Source: JAWUWD01 sp034112085 (GTDB lineage: Bacteria > Bacteroidota > Bacteroidia > Cytophagales > Cyclobacteriaceae). Taken from it: a stretch of 13,825 nt of DNA. The position numbers were made by a program, and so were the translations under genes. Of the stretch, positions 11,641 through 13,825 are shown piece after piece; within the stretch, counting starts at the first letter, position 1, and each line of letters begins with the position of its first letter. The DNA lies in NCBI GenBank assembly GCA_034112085.1, contig JAWUWD010000024.1:1-13825 (forward strand), given 5' to 3'. A model generated the notes under the pieces. It worked only from the letters and a program-made list of their open reading frames with translations, did not search any database and was not told where the DNA came from.

Positions 11641-13825
11641 ATGATCAAGTTAATAAAAATTAGTATTAAATCTTTAAGAGTTTTGCTGTTGGGGATGTGC
11701 TTGATATTCACCCAACAGGTGCTTGCTCAGAATGATACCATTTACCCAACATCAACCTACGTTGACCCTTCTTTTTTTGATGAAACTGAGCTATTAGTTA
11801 GTTGGGAGGAGAGTTTTTGTGCGGTAGCCGTAAATGGGACTGACACAACTTTTGCTCCATGTTATATCGTGACATACAGAGATCATTATGAAACTTCTAT
11901 AAGCCTGTGTCCAGACAATTTGGATGAAGTAGGTGGTTTGGGATTGTTTAATGGAGATCCTCGTTTGCTTGATGCGAACTTATTTAATGATATGGAAGCT
12001 GATGGTTCTAATATCATCGATGATGCGGATGACTTTAGTATTAACTATCAAAACTTAACCACAGGAGAGAAAAGTGGCACAGGTGGTGATGCCAAATATT
12101 GTGTAGAGGCTGAATTGTATGAAGGAACAAGTAATACTTGGTACCAGCAATTTCAAATTTTGACTGGCCCAATTACAAAGCCAGGTTCTTCTCGTACTTA
12201 TCATACTGCAGAAACCATTGGAGTATTGAAAAACGGAATGATTCTGGAACACACACCACCTAGCTCTGAGTCTACAGCGGCCATGATGGGAGGGATAATA
12301 CCTATTGATTATTGCGGATGGCATCCAGAACCAGCGGGATTTGGACATTTTCATGCGATCCCTAATGGAATTAACGTGCCTTTAGCTGCGAACGGCATAG
12401 CTTCAGATTATTTCTGTGTAGATATCGATCAAGATAACGGAAGTGGTTTCGTTGGATTTACTTTTGAGGGACTTCCAATATATGGCCCTTATGATGTAGA
12501 TGGAAGTACACCATCTGACTTGGATGAATGTAACGGCCATACGGGTACAACTGCAGATTTTGCTGGAAACGTCTATCATTATCATGCCTCTGCGACAGAT
12601 ATTATCAACAACCCTCCATGCTATAGCTTTTATAATACGTTGGAGGCTGTTCGATTTACATATGGGGAATGGACCAGTTCTGTTCCTGGAACTCCCGGAA
12701 CAATTGAAGGGCTAAGCTCTGTGTGTTCGGAAGAAGCGGGAGTGGTTTATAGTATTTCTGCTGTAGCAACAGCTACATCATATGTATGGACGGTGCCTAC
12801 TGGGGCATCGATTACTGCAGGAGATGGCACCACTAGTATAACAGTTGATTTTGGGACTACTATAGGTAATGTTTGTGTGAGTGCTACAAATAGCACAGGA
12901 TCAAGTGCTAATCAGTGCTTGACAATATCCGAGGCATCTTGTGCCACTGCACCTAATACTCCAGGGACGATTACAGGATTGGAGTCTGTCTGCGCTGGCC
13001 AACTTGGACTTACTTATAGCATAGCTGCGGTTACAGGAGCTGATTCCTATACTTGGACTGTGCCTACGGGGGCGACAATAGCATCTGGCGATGGTACAAC
13101 TAGTATCACTGTAGACTTCGGCACTACGATAGGGAATATTTGTGTAAGTGCATCAAATAGTACAGGAACGAGTGCTGATCAATGTTTGACAATATCAGAA
13201 GAAACATGTTCTTCGGCACCCGAGACACCAGGTACCATAAGCGGATTAAGCGAGGTTTGTGCTGATGAACAAAGTGTAACTTACAGCATATCTGCTGTTG
13301 CGGCTGCTACTTCATATACATGGACAGTTCCAGCCGGTGCTACCATAGCATCTGGCGATGGTACAACTAGTATCACTGTAAATTTCGGAACTACAATAGG
13401 GAATATTTGTGTGAGTGCTTCCAATGATACAGGAACGAGTGCAGATCAGTGCTTGACAATAGCTGAGGCTTCATGTGCCTCGGCACCAGATACACCTGGG
13501 ACCATTGATGGCTTGGCTTCTATATGTCCTGATCAAACGGGAGTCTCCTTTAGTATAGCAGCAGTTACAGATGCTTCGTCCTATAATTGGACGATTCCTA
13601 CAGGTGCGACAATAACCTCTGGAGACGGCACTACAGCTATAAGTGTTGATTTTGGAAGTACAATAGGTAATGTTTGTGTCAACGCTGAGAATGCTACTGG
13701 GACAAGCGCTGATCAATGCTTAACCATATCAGAGGCAACATGTTCCACAGCTCCGGATGCACCGGGTACCATAAGTGGATTAAGTGAGGTTTGCGCTGAA
13801 GAACAAGGTGTTACTTACAGCATAT
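11641..13825 (+). CDS. large exported YHYH-domain protein with PKD-like repeats (3' end outside window)
   Basis: The frame is open from ATG 11641 to the window edge (728 residues seen, no stop). Residues 1-30 are a signal peptide (KSLRVLLLGMCLIFTQQVLAQ, cut after AQ). Residues of about 40-345 form a YHYH-type domain: IDYCGWHPEPAGFGHFHAIPNG (about 222-243), FEGLPIYGPYD (about 275-285) and the name motif YHYH at 312-315. The clustered His residues could bind metal (inference). From residue 349 there follow 89-residue PKD-like (PKD_6-type) units, four complete and one begun: PGTIxGLxxVC...YSIxAV...SYxWTVPTGAxI..GDGTTSITVDFGTTIGNVCVSA.N.TGTSADQCLTISEASC, with four Cys each. This fits a large Bacteroidota surface or gliding-type protein, but a type IX secretion C-terminal domain cannot be checked here. 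No Shine-Dalgarno is seen. Confidence 0.85.
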   Translation, partial: MIKLIKISIKSLRVLLLGMCLIFTQQVLAQNDTIYPTSTYVDPSFFDETELLVSWEESFCAVAVNGTDTTFAPCYIVTYRDHYETSISLCPDNLDEVGGLGLFNGDPRLLDANLFNDMEADGSNIIDDADDFSINYQNLTTGEKSGTGGDAKYCVEAELYEGTSNTWYQQFQILTGPITKPGSSRTYHTAETIGVLKNGMILEHTPPSSESTAAMMGGIIPIDYCGWHPEPAGFGHFHAIPNGINVPLAANGIASDYFCVDIDQDNGSGFVGFTFEGLPIYGPYDVDGSTPSDLDECNGHTGTTADFAGNVYHYHASATDIINNPPCYSFYNTLEAVRFTYGEWTSSVPGTPGTIEGLSSVCSEEAGVVYSISAVATATSYVWTVPTGASITAGDGTTSITVDFGTTIGNVCVSATNSTGSSANQCLTISEASCATAPNTPGTITGLESVCAGQLGLTYSIAAVTGADSYTWTVPTGATIASGDGTTSITVDFGTTIGNICVSASNSTGTSADQCLTISEETCSSAPETPGTISGLSEVCADEQSVTYSISAVAAATSYTWTVPAGATIASGDGTTSITVNFGTTIGNICVSASNDTGTSADQCLTIAEASCASAPDTPGTIDGLASICPDQTGVSFSIAAVTDASSYNWTIPTGATITSGDGTTAISVDFGSTIGNVCVNAENATGTSADQCLTISEATCSTAPDAPGTISGLSEVCAEEQGVTYSI
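12685..13825 (+). repeat. tandem 267-nt coding repeats (four full units and a partial fifth)
   Basis: Unit starts, judged from the Pro of the 'PxTPGTI' motif, are 12685, 12952, 13219, 13486 and 13753, so the period is exactly 267 nt (89 codons) each time with no indels. Some blocks are nearly identical in DNA between units: 13084-13113 matches 13351-13380, and 13231-13290 closely matches 13765-13824. Units 1, 3 and 5 share YSISAVA-type wording where visible, and units 2 and 4 share SIAAVT. Confidence 0.9.

Noticed and set aside
12055..12354. 99-codon minus-strand frame within the YHYH gene
   Set aside because: The plus frame is continuous with a signal peptide and the YHYH domain; this is antisense noise.
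12685..13825. CRISPR-like array
   Set aside because: The repeats are coding, in frame, 267 nt long and contiguous without unique spacers.

Overview
The window looks like a chromosomal segment from a marine-type Bacteroidota bacterium, most likely order Cytophagales. This rests on moderate-to-low GC, few Shine-Dalgarno sequences, promoters of the TTTG-N19-TAnnTTTG type in front of both tRNAs, and gene families typical of that phylum (lysine-tailed S1 protein, DUF4097-type secreted protein, YHYH/PKD-like surface protein). The genus is an inference.

Layout. (a) 1-1381: 3' part of rpsA with its terminator, then a tRNA-Cys(GCA) with its own promoter and terminator. (b) 1382-2726: a multi-pass Trp-rich membrane protein with long flanking non-coding stretches, ending in a large two-way hairpin shared with the next gene. 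(c) 2727-4959: 3-hydroxybutyryl-CoA dehydrogenase (-), divergent from a CvfB-like S1/winged-helix RNA-binding protein (+), whose stop codon overlaps the start of a small membrane-anchored protein. (d) 4963-6621, minus strand: an ArsC-fold protein without the catalytic cysteine, then an operon of a small two-helix membrane protein and a secreted, Asp-rich DUF4097-type repeat protein. (e) 6622-8737: a repeat-rich intergenic region, a GTG-started family-2 glycosyltransferase of the TIGR04283 type, and a convergent FabF-type ketosynthase. (f) 8738-10051: a gene-poor stretch with one doubtful small ORF, an AraC-family regulator and a tRNA-Arg(CCT). (g) 10052-13825: 612 bases without a convincing gene, a two-gene operon (STAS/SpoIIAA-like protein plus a small stand-alone HTH protein), then a large exported YHYH-domain protein carrying 89-residue PKD-like repeats, which runs off the window.

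The most interesting part is (g). An identical 17-bp sequence, itself a GGGTA-N6-GGGTA direct repeat, lies just in front of the STAS-HTH operon and again, inverted, just behind it and in front of the YHYH/PKD gene. The simplest reading is a shared operator: a small STAS-HTH switch that controls itself and a large surface protein. An invertible segment or long-range RNA pairing are alternatives. The giant gene shows a second layer of order: its 267-nt repeats alternate between two types, so the effective unit may be a 534-nt pair.

The rest is mostly housekeeping: translation (S1, tRNAs), fatty-acid and acyl-CoA metabolism, cell-envelope proteins and regulators. All functional calls come from reading motifs by eye; no search was run.
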